NCBI RefSeq assembly: GCF_041438865.1
Contig: NZ_CP109450.1
Span: 2,335,001-2,399,000, forward strand
DNA from: Streptomyces sp. NBC_01471
GTDB lineage: Bacteria > Actinomycetota > Actinomycetes > Streptomycetales > Streptomycetaceae
Length of the DNA: 64,000 bases
Direction: 5' to 3'
Below are positions 23,091-31,989 of the stretch, in pieces. A model generated the notes under the pieces. The model did not search any database. It saw only the letters and a program-made list of their open reading frames with translations, and was not told where the DNA came from. Position 1 is the stretch's first letter. Each line of letters starts with the position of its first letter. A program made the translations under genes and the position numbers.

Positions 23091-24002
23091 ATGTCCCCTG
23101 GAGTCCCCGATCCCGGTCCCGGCGCCGGTCACCACCGGCTGCGGCCGCTGCTGCCGTCGCCGCTGGAGCCGCTCGACGACGAGCGCTTCACCCGGAACGG
23201 CGTACGGCTGCTGCTCAAACGTGACGACCTGATCCATCCGGATCTGCCGGGCAACAAATGGCGCAAACTCGTGCCCAATCTGACGGCAGCCGCCGGGCGG
23301 ACCGTGCTGACGTTCGGCGGCGCGTACTCCAACCATCTGCGGGCCACCGCAGCGGCGGGCCGGCTGCTCGGCTTCCCGACGGTCGGTGTCGTACGCGGCG
23401 ACGAGCTGGCCCACCGCCCGCTCAACCCCTCCCTCGCGCAGTGCGCCGCCGACGGTATGCGGCTGTACTTCGTGGACCGCGGGGCCTACCGCGCCAAGGC
23501 GGTCCCGGCCGGTCTCGACACCGCCGGGATGTACGTCGTCCCCGAGGGCGGCAGCAACGCCGCGGCCGTGCGCGGCTGCCGCGCGCTCGGCCGGGAACTG
23601 CACGGGCTCGCCGACACCGTGGCGGTGGCCGTCGGCACCGGCGGCACGCTCGCGGGCCTGGCGGCCGGCCTCACGGCGGACCAGCGCGCCATCGGGTTCC
23701 CCGTCCTGAAGGGCGGCTTCCTCGCCACCGAGGTCGCGGCGCTCCAGCAGGCCGCCTTCGGAGCCCGCACCGGTGACTGGCGCCTCGACGACCGGTTCCA
23801 CTGCGGCGGGTACGCCCGCACGACCCCTGAGCTCGAATCCTTCGCCGCCGGATTCGAGGAGCGGCACGGAGTCCCCGTCGAGCGGGTCTATGTCGCCAAA
23901 ATGCTGTACGGGCTGACGGAGCTGGCCGCCGATGGCGCGTTCCCGGCGGGCACCCGGATCGCCGCCGTCATCACCGGTCAGCCCGACTCCTCCTCGCGGT
24001 AG
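23091..24002 (+). CDS. ACC deaminase / D-cysteine desulfhydrase-family PLP enzyme
   Basis: 303 aa of the tryptophan-synthase-beta-like fold type II. The PLP-Lys lies in DLPGNKWRKL; FGGAYSNHLRATAAAG binds the carboxylate; the glycine loop is GTGGTLAGL. It could deaminate 1-aminocyclopropane-1-carboxylate (lowering ethylene in plants) or split D-cysteine; sequence alone does not decide. The ATG at 23091 is preferred on family alignment although its ribosome site is weak. Its 3' end overlaps the convergent antiporter gene by 25 bp. Confidence 0.82.
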   Translation: MSPGVPDPGPGAGHHRLRPLLPSPLEPLDDERFTRNGVRLLLKRDDLIHPDLPGNKWRKLVPNLTAAAGRTVLTFGGAYSNHLRATAAAGRLLGFPTVGVVRGDELAHRPLNPSLAQCAADGMRLYFVDRGAYRAKAVPAGLDTAGMYVVPEGGSNAAAVRGCRALGRELHGLADTVAVAVGTGGTLAGLAAGLTADQRAIGFPVLKGGFLATEVAALQQAAFGARTGDWRLDDRFHCGGYARTTPELESFAAGFEERHGVPVERVYVAKMLYGLTELAADGAFPAGTRIAAVITGQPDSSSR

Positions 24003-25576
24003 GCCGCCGCCTCCTCCAGATCGAGCCTGCGCAGCAGCGTCCGGAGGAGCTCGTCGTCGATGCGCCGCCGGTCGCGCAGCTCGACGAAGACCGCGCGCTC
24101 GGCGCCGATCATCGCCCGTGCGAGCCGCCGGTAGGTCTCGTCGGCGCTCTCCCCGGTGTGCTCGTTCACCGTGCCGAGCCGCTCCCAGACCGCGTTCCTG
24201 CGCCGCGCCATCACGGTGCGCAACCGGTCGGCGAGTGGTTCCGGGAGTCCGTTGTCCTCGTCGGCCAGCATCGAGTTCAGCAGGTCCTCCGCCGCCTGGG
24301 ACGCCTCGTTCTGCGCCTGGGCCTCGGCGAGCGTCTCGGCGTGCGTGTCACGGCCCGGGATCCTGAGCAGCCGGATCAGCGGCGGCAGGGAGAGCCCCTG
24401 GACGACCAGCGTGGCGATCACCGTCGTAAAGGTCAGGAACAGCACCAGATTCCGGGCCGGGAACGGTGCGCCGTGCGCGGTCAGCGGGATCGAGAAGGCG
24501 ATGGCGAGCGAGACCACGCCGCGCATTCCGGCCCAGCCGACGACGACCGGCGCGGTCCAGTCCGTATCGGGTTCGCGTTCCCGGATCCTGCTGGAGATCA
24601 CCCGCGGCAGGAAAGTGGCGGGAAACACCCAGACGAAGCGCACCACCACGACCACCACGAAAACGGCCGCCGCATACCAGGCGGCCTCTGCTCCGCCGTA
24701 AGCCCCAAGCCCCCGGAGCACAAAGGGCAATTGCAGTCCGATCAGCGCGAAGACCGTCGATTCGAGAATGAAGGAGACCATTTTCCAGACGGCCTCCTCC
24801 TGAAGCCGGGTGGCGAAGTCGACCTGCCAGGAACGGTGTCCCAGATAGAGCGCGACAACCACCACGGCGAGCACCCCCGAAGCGTGCACCCGCTCCGCCG
24901 CCGCATAGGCGACGAAGGGAATCAGCAGCGAGAGGGTGTTCTGCAGCAGCGCCTCCTTGAGATGCGTACGCAGCCAGTGCAGCGGAACCATCAGGACCAG
25001 ACCGACGCCGATTCCGCCGACCGACGCCAGTGCGAATTCCCGGAGCCCCTCCGCCCAGGAGACCCCGGCGCCCACCGCGGCCGCCAGTGCCACCTTGTAG
25101 GCGGTGATCGCGGTCGCGTCGTTGACGAGCGATTCACCCTGCAGGACCGTCGTGAGCCGGGAGGGCAGCCCGAGGCGCCGGGCGATGGCCGTGGCCGCCA
25201 CCGCGTCGGGCGGTGCGATCACCGCGCCGAGCACCAGGGCAGGGATGAGCGGGAGATCCGGCACGATCAGATGGGCGAGCCAGCCCACCGCGAGGGTCGC
25301 GAAGAGCACATAGCCGACCGAGAGCAGCGCGACGGGCCGCAGATTGGCACGGAGGTCCAGGTACGAGGAGTCGACGGCCGCCGTGTAGAGCAGCGGCGGC
25401 AGCACCAGCGGCAGGACGACGCCCGGATCCAGGGTGTACTCGGGCACCCCCGGCAGATACGCGGCGCCCAGCCCGACGGCGACCAGCAGCAGCGGGGCGG
25501 CCACCGGTGTCCGGCGTGCCGCGCCCGCCACCGCCGCGCTGCCCGCCACCAGTGCCACCAGCGGCAATGCGTCCAT
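23978..25576 (-). CDS. Na+/H+ antiporter, CPA1 family
   Basis: 532 aa with about 12 transmembrane segments. The ion-binding region GESLVNDATAI and the LGAVIAPPDAVAA helix (the Asp pair of CPA1 exchangers) are present, as are WAGMRGVVSLAIAFSIPL and a soluble C-terminal ~120-residue tail (SQAAEDLLNSMLADE ... REEESG) typical of the Streptomyces/NhaP-type members. The ATG at 25576 places the first helix (LPLVALVAGSAAVAG) correctly. Exports Na+ (or K+) for pH and salt homeostasis. Confidence 0.9.
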   Translation of the reverse strand: MDALPLVALVAGSAAVAGAARRTPVAAPLLLVAVGLGAAYLPGVPEYTLDPGVVLPLVLPPLLYTAAVDSSYLDLRANLRPVALLSVGYVLFATLAVGWLAHLIVPDLPLIPALVLGAVIAPPDAVAATAIARRLGLPSRLTTVLQGESLVNDATAITAYKVALAAAVGAGVSWAEGLREFALASVGGIGVGLVLMVPLHWLRTHLKEALLQNTLSLLIPFVAYAAAERVHASGVLAVVVVALYLGHRSWQVDFATRLQEEAVWKMVSFILESTVFALIGLQLPFVLRGLGAYGGAEAAWYAAAVFVVVVVVRFVWVFPATFLPRVISSRIREREPDTDWTAPVVVGWAGMRGVVSLAIAFSIPLTAHGAPFPARNLVLFLTFTTVIATLVVQGLSLPPLIRLLRIPGRDTHAETLAEAQAQNEASQAAEDLLNSMLADEDNGLPEPLADRLRTVMARRRNAVWERLGTVNEHTGESADETYRRLARAMIGAERAVFVELRDRRRIDDELLRTLLRRLDLEEAAAYREEESG

Positions 25577-25620
25577 GGGTCTCCCCGCCCTCGGTCCCGG
25601 TCCGTCGTAACCTGGCAATC

Positions 25621-25881
25621 ATGAGCGAGTGCCAGCATGTTGCAGAACTGCCGCGCCCCGAGCCGGCCCCGTTGAGCGACACCTGTCCCGAGTGCCTGGC
25701 CATCGGGAGCCATCCCGTACAGCTGCGCCTGTGCCTGGTGTGCGGGCATGTGGGCTGCTGCGACTCGTCCCCGCACCAGCACGCCACCGGGCACTTCAAG
25801 GAGACCGGGCACGCGGTGATGCGGAGTTTCGAGCCGGGAGAGAGCTGGCGGTGGTGCTTTGTCGACGGTTCGATCGTCTGA
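25621..25881 (+). CDS. UBP-type zinc-finger protein
   Basis: 86 aa. Cys/His ligands of the UBP (ubiquitin-hydrolase-type) zinc finger: CQHV, CPEC, CLVCGHVGCCD, HQHATGHFKETGH. The domain fills the whole protein, as in other small actinobacterial UBP proteins. No good ribosome site is seen and the leader is 44 bp from the divergent antiporter start, so leaderless or weak translation is possible. Ubiquitin is absent from the host; the real ligand is unknown, possibly a C-terminal peptide. Confidence 0.85.
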   Translation: MSECQHVAELPRPEPAPLSDTCPECLAIGSHPVQLRLCLVCGHVGCCDSSPHQHATGHFKETGHAVMRSFEPGESWRWCFVDGSIV

Positions 25882-26181
25882 GCTCTGGGTACGTCAACCG
25901 TTCGCTGCGTCTTTCCAGTTGGCCGAAGCACCCGGGGGGAACCCCACGGAGCCGCCGGACATTCCGGAGAATCACAGCGCCACAATCGGATGTGCACACC
26001 CCTGGCGACCGTATGTACTCATGGGCTTACCATGAGTGACAGTCGTGGGGTGGGGGTCCTGGCGACAGGGAACCTTGGATCGCGATAGCGTCACGGCGTC
26101 AGGAAGCGACCATGTCACGCACGGTTGCGGGAGCAGTATTTCCCCGACCATGAACGAGCTTGTGCCACCTTGGAGGTGAGG
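25882..26181. promoter_or_regulatory. Upstream region of the anti-sigma / sigH operon
   Basis: 300 bp with no gene. In S. coelicolor the sigH operon has several stress- and development-controlled promoters. I see an ATGAGTGACAGTC element near 26,030 but cannot fix promoter boxes. Confidence 0.4.
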
Positions 26182-26595
26182 GTGTCCCAGATCGCAGGCG
26201 AGCCCGGGACCCAGGACTTCGTGGAAGTCCGGCTGCCCGCTGCGGGTGCCTACCTGTCTGTGCTGCGCACGGCCACGGCCGGCCTCGCAGCACGCTTGGA
26301 CTTCACCCTCGACGAGATCGAGGACCTGCGCATCGCGGTCGATGAGGCCTGCGCGATCCTGCTTCAGCAGGCCGTGCCGGGCTCCGTGCTGAGCTGCGTG
26401 TTCCGCCTCGTCGAGGACTCCCTCGAAGTGACGGTGTCCGCGCCCACCACGGACGGCCGCGCACCGGAGCGCGACACCTTCGCCTGGACGGTGCTCTCGG
26501 CACTGGCGGGCAAGGTCGAGTCGACGGTGGCCGACGACCGTACGGTCAGCATCAGTCTGTACAAACAGCGCGGCGCTGGACCTGGACCGGCGTGA
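26182..26595 (+). CDS. prsH: Anti-sigma factor (RsbW-like), partner of SigH
   Basis: 137 aa from the GTG at 26182, chosen over an upstream TTG because GGAGG lies 5 bases ahead. It has a GHKL N-box-like DLRIAVDEACAILL and a short C-terminal region; the later G boxes are eroded, as in UshX/PrsH. It binds the SigB-type sigma factor encoded next and holds it inactive until stress or development. Its TGA overlaps the GTG of the sigma gene (GTGA). The symbol is based on synteny with S. coelicolor SCO5244, from memory. Confidence 0.82.
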   Translation: MSQIAGEPGTQDFVEVRLPAAGAYLSVLRTATAGLAARLDFTLDEIEDLRIAVDEACAILLQQAVPGSVLSCVFRLVEDSLEVTVSAPTTDGRAPERDTFAWTVLSALAGKVESTVADDRTVSISLYKQRGAGPGPA

Positions 26596-27515
26596 ACGGG
26601 GACGGACCGGTGCGGGACGACGAGCGCGGCGGGCGGGCGCTGGGCACGGGGGACATCCCGGAGCAACAGGCCCGGCCGCATCCGGTGGACGGCCTTTTGG
26701 AGTCGGCGGATCAGGCGGGCCTCATGAGCGAGCAACACGAGCACCACGAGCAGCACAACCCGCGGGACCGCAGCGGGGCGCGGGCGCTCTTCATCGAGCT
26801 GCGCGAGCTCCCGGACGGTTCCCCCGAGAAGGCCGAACTGCGCAACAGGCTGGTGCGGATGCATCTGCCGCTGGTCGAGCATCTGGCCCGCCGTTTCCGC
26901 AACCGCGGGGAGCCGCTGGACGACCTGACCCAGGTCGCCACAATCGGTCTGATCAAGTCGGTGGACCGGTTCGACCCGGACCGCGGGGTGGAGTTCTCCA
27001 CGTACGCGACACCGACGGTGGTCGGCGAGATCAAGCGGCACTTCCGGGACAAGGGCTGGGCGGTCCGCGTGCCGCGCCGCCTCCAGGAGCTGCGGCTGTC
27101 GCTGACCACGGCCACCGCGGAGCTCTCCCAGCAGCACGGCCGGGCGCCCACGGTCCATGAGCTGGCGGAGCGTCTTGGCATCTCGGAGGAAGAGGTCCTG
27201 GAGGGCCTGGAATCCGCGAACGCGTACTCGACCCTCTCGCTGGACGTGCCCGACACGGACGACGAGTCGCCGGCGGTGGCGGACACCCTGGGCTCGGAGG
27301 ACGAGGCGCTCGAAGGTGTCGAGTACCGCGAGTCCCTCAAGCCGCTGCTGGAGGATCTGCCCCCGCGAGAGAAGCGGATTCTGCTGCTCCGGTTCTTCGG
27401 GAACATGACGCAGTCGCAGATCGCCCAGGAAGTGGGGATCTCGCAGATGCATGTCTCGCGGCTGCTGGCCAGGACACTGGCCCAGCTGCGGGAGCGTTTG
27501 CTGGTCGAGGAGTAA
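26592..27515 (+). CDS. sigH: SigB/SigF-type sigma factor SigH
   Basis: 307 aa. The N-terminal ~65 residues are charged and His-rich (SEQHEHHEQHNPRD). They may correspond to the extension processed or skipped in the shorter SigH forms of S. coelicolor; an internal ATG lies at residue 45. Region 2 is LVEHLARRFRNRGEPLDDLTQVATIG and FSTYATPTVVGEIKRHFRD; region 3 is LSLTTATAELSQQHGRAPTVHELAERLGI; region 4 is ILLLRFFGNMTQSQIAQEVGISQMHVSRLL. It directs general/osmotic stress and developmental transcription and is controlled by the coupled anti-sigma factor. Confidence 0.88.
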   Translation: MNGDGPVRDDERGGRALGTGDIPEQQARPHPVDGLLESADQAGLMSEQHEHHEQHNPRDRSGARALFIELRELPDGSPEKAELRNRLVRMHLPLVEHLARRFRNRGEPLDDLTQVATIGLIKSVDRFDPDRGVEFSTYATPTVVGEIKRHFRDKGWAVRVPRRLQELRLSLTTATAELSQQHGRAPTVHELAERLGISEEEVLEGLESANAYSTLSLDVPDTDDESPAVADTLGSEDEALEGVEYRESLKPLLEDLPPREKRILLLRFFGNMTQSQIAQEVGISQMHVSRLLARTLAQLRERLLVEE

Positions 27516-27545
27516 CCGGCAGCCGGGGGGCACGGGCGGTACGGC

Positions 27546-27974
27546 TCAGGCCCCCCGTGCGCCCCTGATCCCCAGCGCCCTGGCCGTCGTCGGGTTCACC
27601 AGCAGGACGAGCGCCGCCAGGGCCACCACCGCGAGCACCGCCCCCGCGGGAATCAGCACGCCCTGCGCCGAGAGCAGCGTCCACGCCACGGGCAGCGCGA
27701 TGATCTGCGTGACGATCGCCGGGCCCCGGCTCCAGCTGCGGCGGAGCAGCAGTCCGCGGGCCGCGAGCAGCGGGATGAGGGCGAGCACGATCAGCGTCAG
27801 ACCGGCCAGTACGGACTGCTCGGGGCTGTCGCCGTCGGCGAACACGCCCTTCCCGATCACGTACAGCCCCCCGGCGGCCATCGCCGCCCCTTCCAGCGCG
27901 GCCAGCGCCGCGGCGGCGGTCAGACGGGTGGGGCGGGGTCCGCTGGGCTGCTCTGCGGTCTGGTCGGTACTCAC
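27546..27974 (-). CDS. Four-helix membrane protein, conserved hypothetical
   Basis: 142 aa from a GTG at 27974. Four transmembrane helices: LTAAAALAALEGAAMAAGGL, SVLAGLTLIVLALIPLLAA, IVTQIIALPVAWTLLSAQG and LIPAGAVLAVVALAALVLLV. The C-terminus NPTTARALGIRGARGA is cytosolic. Seen beside sigH in other Streptomyces; function unknown. Convergent with sigH (30 bp) and divergent from the diacylglycerol kinase gene. Confidence 0.78.
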   Translation of the reverse strand: MSTDQTAEQPSGPRPTRLTAAAALAALEGAAMAAGGLYVIGKGVFADGDSPEQSVLAGLTLIVLALIPLLAARGLLLRRSWSRGPAIVTQIIALPVAWTLLSAQGVLIPAGAVLAVVALAALVLLVNPTTARALGIRGARGA

Positions 27975-28056
27975 CCCTGCAGGGTAGCGGGCACCGCGGG
28001 GGCCCGATCGAGGCCGGGGCTGGGCCCGGTACCAAGCGGTAGGTAATCTTCTGGTC

Positions 28057-29025
28057 ATGCGCGCACTCCTCGTGGTCAATCCGGCAGCAACCACCACCAG
28101 TGCCCGCACTCGTGACGTACTGCTCCACGCACTGGCCAGCGAGATGAAGCTGGAGGCCGTCACGACCGAGTACCGGGGGCACGCCCGCGACCTGGGCCGA
28201 CGGGCCGCGGAGAGCGACGACATCGACCTCGTCGTCGCTCTCGGCGGTGACGGCACGGTCAACGAGGTGGTCAACGGGCTCCTGCACCACGGACCCGACC
28301 TCGACGGGCTGCCGGGCCTGGCGGTCGTCCCCGGCGGCTCCACCAACGTCTTCGCCCGCGCGCTCGGCCTGCCCAACGACGCGGTGGAGGCGACCGGCGC
28401 ACTCCTGGACGCGCTGCGTGAGCGCCGCGAGCGGACGGTCGGCCTGGGCCTGGCGGCCGGCACCCCGGGCACGGCGGACGAGGGGGTTCCCTCGCGCTGG
28501 TTCACGTTCTGTGCCGGACTCGGGTTCGACGCGGGCGTCGTCGGCCGGGTCGAACAGCAACGGGAACGCGGAAAGCGGTCCACCCACGCCCTCTATGTGC
28601 GTCAGGTGGTCCGCCAGTTCCTCGACGAGCCGAGCCGCAGGCACGGCGCGATCACCCTGGAACGCCCCGGCGAGGACCCGGTCACGGACCTCGTGATGTC
28701 CATAATCTGCAACACGTCTCCCTATACCTACCTGGGCAATCGCCCGATGTACGCCTCCCCCGAAGCGTCCTTCGACACCGCGCTCGATGTGCTGGGGCTG
28801 TCGAAAATGTCACCCGCTCATGTGGCACGTTTCGCTACTCAATTGCTCACCTCGACGCCCGAACGAGGTCCCCACGGAAAGCACGCAGTTTCGCTGCATG
28901 ACCTGACCGACTTCTCCTTGCATTCCAAGGTTCGACTCCCCTTCCAGATGGACGGCGACCACCTGGGGCTCCGCACGAGCGTGACGTTCACAGGCGTACG
29001 CCGTGCACTGCGTGTGATTGTGTGA
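28057..29025 (+). CDS. Diacylglycerol / lipid kinase (DagK family)
   Basis: 322 aa. Nucleotide-binding GGDGTVNEVVNG and substrate-side PGGSTNVFARAL are the signature blocks of the DAGK catalytic domain. The C-terminal beta-sandwich follows (FCAGLGFDAGVV, ICNTSPYTYLGNRPM). It phosphorylates diacylglycerol or a related lipid at the inner membrane face. ATG at 28057. Conserved neighbour of wblE. Confidence 0.9.
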   Translation: MRALLVVNPAATTTSARTRDVLLHALASEMKLEAVTTEYRGHARDLGRRAAESDDIDLVVALGGDGTVNEVVNGLLHHGPDLDGLPGLAVVPGGSTNVFARALGLPNDAVEATGALLDALRERRERTVGLGLAAGTPGTADEGVPSRWFTFCAGLGFDAGVVGRVEQQRERGKRSTHALYVRQVVRQFLDEPSRRHGAITLERPGEDPVTDLVMSIICNTSPYTYLGNRPMYASPEASFDTALDVLGLSKMSPAHVARFATQLLTSTPERGPHGKHAVSLHDLTDFSLHSKVRLPFQMDGDHLGLRTSVTFTGVRRALRVIV

Positions 29026-29345
29026 GTGGAAGAGCCCAAAGTCCTTTAACTCGAACGTTTGGGCTGGGATCCACCCCATGGAAGTACGGCTGTGACCTAG
29101 CCGACACCGAGGAATCAAAAAAAACTTTCCAGAAGGGGTTGTATCCGCAGCCGAGGTTTGCGAATCTCTACATGGCGCTCGGGACGGCCCGCAACACCGG
29201 CCTCCCTGAAAGCCAGAACCCCTCCTCAACACACAGGACCACAACCAGGTCATCTGGAAGTCGGCCCTTCACTTGTCGGGGGATTCGTGAAAGCGTTCAC
29301 ATTCACAAGCAACCTGCACGTAACACCCTAAGAGAGGTAGCAGCC
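29026..29345. promoter_or_regulatory. 320-bp upstream region of the WhiB-like gene
   Basis: No gene. AT-richer patches (a run of A at about 29,115-29,124) are present. GGAAT at 29111 is not followed by GTT at the SigR spacing. Promoter position not determined. Confidence 0.4.
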
Positions 29346-29603
29346 ATGGACTGGCGTCACAACGCCGTTTGTCGTGAGGAAGACCCGGAGCTGTTCTTCC
29401 CCATCGGCAACACCGGTCCCGCGCTGCTGCAGATCGAGGAAGCCAAGGCCGTCTGCCGCCGCTGCCCCGTCATGGAGCAGTGCCTGCAGTGGGCGCTTGA
29501 GTCCGGCCAGGACTCCGGCGTCTGGGGTGGCCTCAGTGAGGACGAGCGCCGCGCAATGAAGCGCCGTGCCGCTCGCAACCGGGCGCGTAACGCGACCGCC
29601 TGA
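29346..29603 (+). CDS. wblE: WhiB-like iron-sulfur regulator WblE
   Basis: 85 aa. Four [4Fe-4S] cysteines: one in NAVCREEDPE and three in VCRRCPVMEQC (C-x2-C-x5-C). The GVWGGLSEDERR turn and a basic tail (MKRRAARNRARNATA) for DNA contact follow. GAGAGG lies 9-13 bases upstream of the ATG. Size and neighbourhood match WblE of S. coelicolor, the near-ubiquitous paralogue (WhiB1-like) that binds the major sigma factor. Confidence 0.92.
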   Translation: MDWRHNAVCREEDPELFFPIGNTGPALLQIEEAKAVCRRCPVMEQCLQWALESGQDSGVWGGLSEDERRAMKRRAARNRARNATA

Positions 29604-29756
29604 CCACCCTGTTCACGAGCTTGAGCCAGGCGGCGCGCGTACAGCGAGTACGCACCACCGTCGCCCCCGAAACGCAGCGCGCAGTACCCCCGATGCGCAC
29701 GCAGTAGGACAACGCCGGGAGAGTTCCTCTCCCCCAGCACACAGTGAGCAGCACAG

Positions 29757-29787
29757 TGAGCCCCGGACCACTTCGGTCCGGGGCTCA
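29757..29787 (+). terminator. Bidirectional terminator between wblE and the kinase gene
   Basis: A 13-bp perfect stem (TGAGCCCCGGACC / GGTCCGGGGCTCA) with a 5-base loop, between convergent genes. Confidence 0.85.
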
Positions 29788-29843
29788 TTGCTGCGCCCGG
29801 GGGCCGCGCCCGCCCGTGGACCGCAGTCCGCCGGGCGGACCGG

Positions 29844-31310
29844 CTACGCGTCGCCCGGGACCGGTATGTCGAGCACCACCTGGGTGCCACGCTCCGGAGC
29901 CCGGACCATGTCGAAGGAGCCGCCCAGCTCCCCCTCCACCAGCGTCCTCACGATCTGCAGCCCCAGGTTCCCCGCTGTCTTCGCGTCAAAGCCGTCGGGC
30001 AGTCCGCGCCCGTCGTCCTGCACCGTGATGAGCAGCCTGGCGTCCTCGCGCATCCCGCCCCGGACGGCGGAGACCTCGACGGTGCCCAGCTCGCCCGGCC
30101 CGAAGGCGTGCTCCAGCGCGTTCTGCAGGACTTCGGTCAGCACCATGGAGAGCGGGGTGGCGACCTCGGCGTCCAGGATGCCGAAGCGGCCCGTGCGGCG
30201 GCACTCGATCTTGCCCGGCGAGATCTCGGCCACCATCGCGATGACACGGTCGGCGATCTCGTCGAACTCGACGCGTTCGTCCAGATTCTGCGAGAGCGTC
30301 TCGTGGACGATCGCGATGGAACCGACGCGCCGCACCGCCTCGTTGAGCGCTTCCCTGCCGCGGTCCGAGTCCATCCGCCTGGCCTGGAGGCGCAGAAGTG
30401 CCGCCACCGTCTGGAGGTTGTTCTTCACCCGGTGGTGGATCTCCCGGATGGTGGCGTCCTTGGTGATCAACTCACGCTCGCGGCGACGCAGTTCCGTGAC
30501 GTCCCGCAGCAGCACCAGCGAGCCGATCCGGGTGCCCTTCGGGGAGAGCGGGATGGCACGGAGCTGGATCACCCCGTCGTTCCCCTCGACCTCCGTCTCC
30601 CTCGGCGCGTAGCCGCTGGCCAGTTTGACCATGGCCTCGTCCACCGGGCCGCGGGCCGGTGCGAGGTCGGTGGTCAGCTGGCCGAGGTGCTGGCCGACCA
30701 GGTCGGACGCGAGCCCGAGGCGGTGGTAGGCGGAGAGTCCGTTGGGGCTCGCGTACAGGACCACCCCGTCCGCGTCGAGACGGATCATCCCGTCCCCCAC
30801 CCGCGGGGACGCGTCCATGTCGACCTGCTGGCCGGGGAAGGGGAACGACCCCGCGGCGATCATCTGGGCCAGGTCCGACGCCGACTGGAGATAGGTGAGT
30901 TCGAGGCGCGACGGCGTACGGACGGTGAGCAGATTGGTGTTGCGGGCGATCACCCCGAGCACCCGGCCCTCCCGGCGCACCGGAATGGACTCGACCCGCA
31001 CCGGCACCTCCTCGCGCCACTCCGGGTCGCCCTCGCGCACGATCCGCCCCTCGTCGAGGGCGGCGTCGAGCAGCGGACGCCGGCCGCGTGGAACGAGATG
31101 GCCGACCATGTCGTCCTGGTAGGAGGTGGGGCCGGTGTTCGGCCGCATCTGCGCCACGGAGACATAGCGGGTGCCGTCGCGGGTGGGCACCCACAGCACG
31201 AGGTCGGCGAAGGACAGGTCGGAGAGCAGCTGCCACTCCGAGACCAGCAGGTGCAGCCACTCGAGGTCGGTGTCACTCAGAGCGGTGTGCTGGCGTACGA
31301 GATCGTTCAT
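29844..31310 (-). CDS. PdtaS-like sensor histidine kinase (GAF/PAS, HisKA_2)
   Basis: 488 aa from the ATG at 31310. The N-terminal GAF-like part (~1-150, LHLLVSEWQLLSDLSFADLVLWVPT) is followed by a PAS domain (~175-275, DGMIRLDADGVVLYASPN). The phospho-acceptor is in REIHHRVKNNLQTVAALLRLQ, the HisKA_2 type. The HATPase has EVLQNALEHAFG and QDDGRGLPDG, ending GTQVVLDIPV. Soluble, no membrane helix. In mycobacteria PdtaS signals to the RNA-binding ANTAR protein PdtaR; the partner here is not in the window. A dre-like site lies 62 bp upstream of the start. Confidence 0.88.
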   Translation of the reverse strand: MNDLVRQHTALSDTDLEWLHLLVSEWQLLSDLSFADLVLWVPTRDGTRYVSVAQMRPNTGPTSYQDDMVGHLVPRGRRPLLDAALDEGRIVREGDPEWREEVPVRVESIPVRREGRVLGVIARNTNLLTVRTPSRLELTYLQSASDLAQMIAAGSFPFPGQQVDMDASPRVGDGMIRLDADGVVLYASPNGLSAYHRLGLASDLVGQHLGQLTTDLAPARGPVDEAMVKLASGYAPRETEVEGNDGVIQLRAIPLSPKGTRIGSLVLLRDVTELRRRERELITKDATIREIHHRVKNNLQTVAALLRLQARRMDSDRGREALNEAVRRVGSIAIVHETLSQNLDERVEFDEIADRVIAMVAEISPGKIECRRTGRFGILDAEVATPLSMVLTEVLQNALEHAFGPGELGTVEVSAVRGGMREDARLLITVQDDGRGLPDGFDAKTAGNLGLQIVRTLVEGELGGSFDMVRAPERGTQVVLDIPVPGDA

Positions 31311-31371
31311 GGAGGGCACGTGGGTGAGCGTACCCGCCGGATTCTTTCTGTCGTACGCATGGACAGAGGCG

Positions 31372-31387
31372 AATGGTCTAGTCCACA
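31372..31387. promoter_or_regulatory. dre-like DasR site upstream of the kinase gene
   Basis: AATGGTCTAGTCCACA matches the dre consensus ANTGGTCTAGACCANT at 14 of 16 positions. It lies 62 bp before the kinase start (31310) in otherwise unannotated sequence. Confidence 0.6.
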
Positions 31388-31616
31388 ATGTGCGTGCAAA
31401 GACTTCCGCTCTCCCCGCACAGGAGAGTGGAGACGAGGTACGCGGCGCTCTCTGCCCTGACTGCGCCAAGACCTCCCACGGCCGCCGGGCACCGCACACC
31501 TGACGGCCGAAGCAGCTGAGGGCTGCGGTGCCGTACGGCCGGGCCGAGGGTCCCGACCGCACCGGCGCCGCGGCCCGCAGTCGTTTCCGGGGCGATGCCG
31601 CGGACTCACTCCTCCC

Positions 31617-31859
31617 CGGCGCCCGCGCGTCCGCGCCGGCCGGCAGCTCGCCGGTCTTCACATCGGCCCTGATCCGGCGCTCGAACTCCGCGATGTTCGC
31701 GTTCCGCCGGTCACGGAGGTCCTGTTCCACCTCTGCCGTCGAGCAGTTGGCAGCGGCGCTGATCACGAGGCAGCCGCGCGGATGGGCCGGCTCCGTGAGC
31801 GCGGCGGCGGACTCGTGGAGCAGCCGCGCGATCCCGGCGGCCCCCCGTCGACCGGTGAC
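31617..31859 (-). pseudogene. C-terminal fragment of a TetR-family regulator
   Basis: About 80 codons (LLHESAAALTEPAHPRGCLV, SAAANCSTAEVEQDLRDRRN, ANIAEFERRIRADVKTGELP) match the ligand domain of AcrR/TetR proteins of the TetR_C_11-like group. No HTH is found on either side, and the frame runs on into unrelated sequence. It lies in the 680-bp gap between the kinase and nagB. The rest of that gap (31,388-31,616 and 31,860-31,942) shows no gene. Confidence 0.6.
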
Positions 31860-31942
31860 TCCGGGCCCGCATGCGATCCCCGCGTCACCGGTCGAACATG
31901 AGATGAGGGGGAACTCCTGGCGGGAGAGGGGCACTCTGCTAG

Positions 31943-31958
31943 ATTGGTCTATACCACA
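31943..31958. promoter_or_regulatory. dre site (DasR operator) of nagB
   Basis: ATTGGTCTATACCACA, 14 of 16 to ANTGGTCTAGACCANT, 32-47 bp before the nagB start. DasR control of nagB through such a site is established in S. coelicolor. Confidence 0.85.
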
Positions 31959-31989
31959 TGTTTGCACTCTCCAGATCGGCAGGCCCAGC

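Noticed and set aside
23091-24002. ACC-deaminase-like enzyme as a second encapsulin cargo
   Set aside because: It is divergent, has no N-terminal loading extension of note, and known sulfur-enzyme cargo belongs to family 2A with a different fold.
29111-29140. SigR promoter before wblE (GGAAT ... GTT)
   Set aside because: Spacing is 22 rather than 18 bases.
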